A DNA stretch of 8,867 bases from CAYJGN01 sp964369635 (GTDB lineage Bacteria > Bacillota > Clostridia > Oscillospirales > Ruminococcaceae). A program made the position numbers and the translations under genes. Location: assembly GCA_964369635.1 (NCBI GenBank), contig CAYJGN010000061.1:1-8867 (forward strand). Direction: 5' to 3'. A model generated the notes under the pieces. The model worked only from the letters and a program-made list of their open reading frames with translations, ran no database searches and had not been told where the DNA came from. This document shows, in pieces, positions 6,054-8,867 of the stretch; position 1 is the stretch's first letter; every line of letters begins with the position of its first letter.

Positions 6054-6088
6054 AAAGGAAGACCGCAGGTTATCAGCGGTCTTCCTTT
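6054..6088 (+). terminator. Intercistronic hairpin between binding protein and permease genes
   Basis: A perfect 13-bp stem has arms AAAGGAAGACCGC (6054-6066) and GCGGTCTTCCTTT (6076-6088) around a nine-base loop. On the plus strand only three T follow before AAAA, so it is probably a partial terminator or an mRNA 3'-end stabiliser. The minus strand has a slightly better T-run (five T). No promoter of its own is evident for the permease genes, so they likely depend on readthrough past this hairpin. Confidence 0.65.
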
Positions 6089-6158
6089 AAAACTTAACTA
6101 CCACTTTTTATTTTCATTATTTGTGGTATCGGCAAATTTATAATAAGGAGGGATTTTT

Positions 6159-7127
6159 TTGTTAAAATATGTAATTAAAAGAATATTACTGATTATACCT
6201 GTTATTTTTGCTGTTACTTTCGTAATATTCACATTACTATACTTCACTCCGGGAAATCCAGCAATGGCGATACTTGGAGAGGAAGGCGCAGCAAAACCCG
6301 GGGCACTTGAGGCCCTTGAGGAAGAATTAGGTCTAAATGACCCTTTCTTAGTGCGCTATGGTAATTATGTAGTAGACTTACTACAAGGAGATATGGGTGT
6401 ATCTTATAGTACTGGTAATCCTGTCGCTGAAGAATTATTTGATAAACTACCAACCACAGTAACTCTAACGTTTTGGAGTATTCTTATATCAATAGTAATA
6501 GGTGTCCCGGTAGGTATAATATCCGCCACTAAACAGTACTCTCTATTTGATAATTCATCTATGATTTTTGCTTTACTCGGAGTTTCAATGCCAAACTTTT
6601 GGCAGGGTATGGTTCTCATAATTATATTTTCTGTTTCTCTTGGTTGGTTGCCCGTATCCGGCATTTCGACGCCGCTTCACTGGATACTTCCGGCAGTTAC
6701 AATCGGAACCTCAACTGCTGCAACAATCACTCGTATGACGAGATCGAGTATGCTTGAGGTAAACAAGCAGGACTATGTGCGCACCGCACGTGCTAAAGGT
6801 CAAAAAGAAATGGTAGTTTTGCTTCGTCACCAACTAAAAAATGCCCTTATTCCTATATTGACAGTTGTAGGTTTGCAAATCGGAGCGATGTTTGGTGGTG
6901 CTGTGCTGACGGAGAGCGTATTCGCTATACCAGGGATAGGGAGATTGATGGTTGCTTCCATCAAAAATCGTGACTTCCCTGTAGTGCAAGGTGGCGTTCT
7001 TTTAATTTCTATTATCTTTACATTTATAAACTTGTTCGTTGATATTTTATATGCTTACGCAGACCCTCGAATCAAAGCTAATTATTCAAGAGGCAAGAAG
7101 AAAAGAAAGGAGGCAACCAGTGGCTAA
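6159..7127 (+). CDS. Peptide ABC transporter permease, DppB/OppB type
   Basis: This 322-residue integral membrane protein forms one half of the import channel. About six membrane helices are visible (near 9-29, 101-122, 135-160, 172-192, 229-252 and 277-298). A periplasmic-side loop lies between the first two, with the family segments TPGNPA (30-35) and LGLNDPFLVRYGNYV (57-71). The ATPase-docking EAA loop is DYVRTARAKG (205-214), followed by HQLKNALIPILTVVGLQ and the family's ESVFAIPGIG block (252-261). The C-terminus ends with DPRI and a basic tail. The start is TTG at 6159, chosen because AGGAGG lies exactly seven bases before it and the protein then begins LKYVIKRILLIIP, as expected for the family. 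The last eight bases overlap the next gene. Confidence 0.94.
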   Translation: MLKYVIKRILLIIPVIFAVTFVIFTLLYFTPGNPAMAILGEEGAAKPGALEALEEELGLNDPFLVRYGNYVVDLLQGDMGVSYSTGNPVAEELFDKLPTTVTLTFWSILISIVIGVPVGIISATKQYSLFDNSSMIFALLGVSMPNFWQGMVLIIIFSVSLGWLPVSGISTPLHWILPAVTIGTSTAATITRMTRSSMLEVNKQDYVRTARAKGQKEMVVLLRHQLKNALIPILTVVGLQIGAMFGGAVLTESVFAIPGIGRLMVASIKNRDFPVVQGGVLLISIIFTFINLFVDILYAYADPRIKANYSRGKKKRKEATSG

Positions 7128-8867
7128 AAATAAAAAACACAGCCAAACATTTGAAATATGGAAAAGACTCCGTCGCAACAAATTCGCAATGTTCGGACTT
7201 TTCATAATTGCAGTTTTGGTATTCTCAGCTATATTTGCCGATTTCATTGCCCCCTATCCATATGAAGAAATAGTATTGGACCGAGCGTATCAATCCTCGT
7301 CTTTTGCGCATCCAATGGGTACAGATAACTTTGGGCGTGATATACTTAGCCGCATAATATATGGAGCTCGTATTTCTCTACAGGTAGGTTTTATAGCTGT
7401 TGGTATTTCTGGTATTGTCGGAGTAATACTCGGCGCTCTCGCTGGATATTATGGCAAATGGGTAGATTTAATTATAATGCGTGCAACTGACGTTGCTCTT
7501 GCTATTCCAAGAATTCTATTGGCTATCGCCATTACAGCGGCTTTAGGTAATACTCTGATAAACGTTATGATAGCTGTTGGTATAAGCGGTGTGCCAAACT
7601 ATGTTCGTATTGTTAGAGCATCGTTTTTATCGGTACGAGAGCAAGAATTCGTCGAGGCTGCTCGCGCAACAGGAGCTACGGATTTTAGAATAATATTCTT
7701 GCACATACTTCCAAACTCACTATCACCTTTAATTGTTCAAGCAACTTTAGGAGTAGCAAGTGCCATATTAGCAACAGCAGGTCTGAGCTTTATAGGTTTA
7801 GGTATAACTCCTCCAACACCTGAATGGGGTGCTATGCTAACTGAGGGGCGTAACTACTTTACTCAATACCCACATATGGTAATGTTCCCGGGACTTTCTA
7901 TTATGCTTACAATATTTGCGCTCAATCTATTGGGCGACGGTCTTCGTGATGCGCTTGACCCAAAATCATTTATGAGTGATAACAATAAATTGTTAGAAAT
8001 AAAAAACCTGTGCATACGTTATGTCACTGATGATGGTATTGTTTCTGCGGTAACAAATGTTTCTCTATCTGTAGACCGTGGCACAACTTTAGGGTTAGTT
8101 GGCGAAACAGGTGCCGGTAAGACAACAACAGCACTTGGCATACTAAATTTAGTTCCGGATCCTCCCGGTGAGATATATGGCGGAGAAATCTTATATGAAG
8201 GCCAAAATATCTTGGATATGTCGCCGGCAGAAATTCGCAGTATTAGAGGTTCTAAAATCAGTATGATCTTCCAAGACCCTATGACCTCTCTAAACCCCGT
8301 TATTAGCGTTGGACAACAAATTCAAGAAGTCGTTTTACTTCATAACGAGATAAGTAGCGCAGACGCCTTAGAGCGTGCAAAAGAAATGATGGAGTTAGTT
8401 GGAATTTCCGGTGAGCGTCATATGGAATATCCGCATCAATTCTCAGGCGGTATGAAACAGCGTATAGTTATAGCTATGGCACTCGCTTGCGAGCCTGCCC
8501 TTCTTTTAGCAGATGAGCCAACCTCAGCACTTGATGTAACAATACAAGCACAAATACTTGATGTTATTGATGAGCTGAAGAATAAATTTAACACTGCTAT
8601 GATACTTGTAACGCACGACCTTGGTGTAGTTGCAGAAACATGTGATTTTGTATCTATTATGTACGCTGGTGAAATAGTTGAGCATGGTTCAACACAGCAG
8701 ATATTTGAAAACCCATGTCATCCATATACAATAGGACTTTTCAGCTCTATTCCAAAGCTTTATGACGACGTTGACAGACTGGTTCCAATAGATGGACTAA
8801 TGCCGGACCCGAGAGATTTACCTGTGGGTTGCAGCTTTAGCCCGAGATGCACTAAATGCATGGATAT
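7120..8867 (+). CDS. DppC-type permease fused in frame to a DppD-type ATPase (partial, runs off the right edge)
   Basis: One frame without a stop encodes 582 residues to the window end. Residues 1-284 are a DppC/OppC permease: first helix about 26-45 after a basic N-terminus, the family block HPMGTDNFGRDILSRIIYGAR (64-84), further helices, and the EAA loop EFVEAARATG (176-185). Residues from about 285 are a complete-looking ABC ATPase: Walker A GETGAGKTT (328-336), Q-loop FQDP (384-387), signature FSGGMKQR (441-448), Walker B LLLADEP (461-467) and H-loop THD (498-500). Next come HPYT and a Cys-rich segment (CSFSPRCTKC) typical of the oligopeptide-transporter ATPase C-terminus, where the window ends. 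The start is GTG at 7120, with AGGAGG six bases upstream, overlapping the previous gene. The domains are normally separate proteins, though permease/ATPase fusions are known in this family. ATGA at 7972-7975 marks the probable former boundary; no ribosome binding site precedes it. Confidence 0.92.
   Translation, partial: MAKNKKHSQTFEIWKRLRRNKFAMFGLFIIAVLVFSAIFADFIAPYPYEEIVLDRAYQSSSFAHPMGTDNFGRDILSRIIYGARISLQVGFIAVGISGIVGVILGALAGYYGKWVDLIIMRATDVALAIPRILLAIAITAALGNTLINVMIAVGISGVPNYVRIVRASFLSVREQEFVEAARATGATDFRIIFLHILPNSLSPLIVQATLGVASAILATAGLSFIGLGITPPTPEWGAMLTEGRNYFTQYPHMVMFPGLSIMLTIFALNLLGDGLRDALDPKSFMSDNNKLLEIKNLCIRYVTDDGIVSAVTNVSLSVDRGTTLGLVGETGAGKTTTALGILNLVPDPPGEIYGGEILYEGQNILDMSPAEIRSIRGSKISMIFQDPMTSLNPVISVGQQIQEVVLLHNEISSADALERAKEMMELVGISGERHMEYPHQFSGGMKQRIVIAMALACEPALLLADEPTSALDVTIQAQILDVIDELKNKFNTAMILVTHDLGVVAETCDFVSIMYAGEIVEHGSTQQIFENPCHPYTIGLFSSIPKLYDDVDRLVPIDGLMPDPRDLPVGCSFSPRCTKCMD

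Noticed and set aside
6139..6144. TATAAT upstream of the DppB-type permease as a promoter -10
   Set aside because: No -35 element lies at a suitable distance, and transcription would begin within or just after the ribosome binding site at 6146-6151, leaving no usable leader.

Overview
The window reads as a low-GC Firmicute, most likely a member of the Clostridia. This is an inference from AT-rich DNA, strong AGGAGG-type ribosome binding sites, TTG and GTG starts, a Gram-positive-style lipoprotein signal, and remnants resembling class B sortases and clostridial-type secreted proteins. No rRNA, tRNA, CRISPR array or complete insertion sequence was seen.

Left part (1-1690, all minus strand). 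An HxlR-family regulator with its own good promoter lies at the left end. Next comes a one-helix membrane protein whose C-terminus is a run of acidic, glycine-rich tandem repeats. Just upstream of that gene is a short frame that opens at ATA behind a ribosome binding site. It encodes a signal peptide followed by the N-terminal module typical of secreted clostridial leucine-rich-repeat proteins, then stops after 75 codons. It is read here as a broken gene.

Middle (1620-3776, minus strand). This is a two-component operon: a six-helix membrane histidine kinase, then an OmpR-type response regulator whose start overlaps the kinase stop. It has an extended -10 promoter. An identical 22-bp palindromic block (hairpin plus T-run) lies at each end, one after the regulator and one just upstream of the promoter.

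Gene desert (about 3780-4337). No intact gene is visible. On the minus strand there are two coding relics in one reading frame, separated by a stop codon. One looks like a class B sortase fragment. The other is a short piece carrying a Cas1-like motif.

Right part (4338-8867, plus strand). This is a peptide (Dpp/Opp-type) ABC importer operon behind a near-consensus promoter. It has a lipoprotein substrate-binding protein, an intercistronic hairpin, a DppB-type permease, and then one continuous frame that joins a DppC-type permease to a DppD-type ATPase. That fused frame runs off the right edge. The lipoprotein would capture peptides outside the membrane, the two permease domains would form the channel, and the fused ATPase plus a probable second ATPase beyond the window would power uptake.
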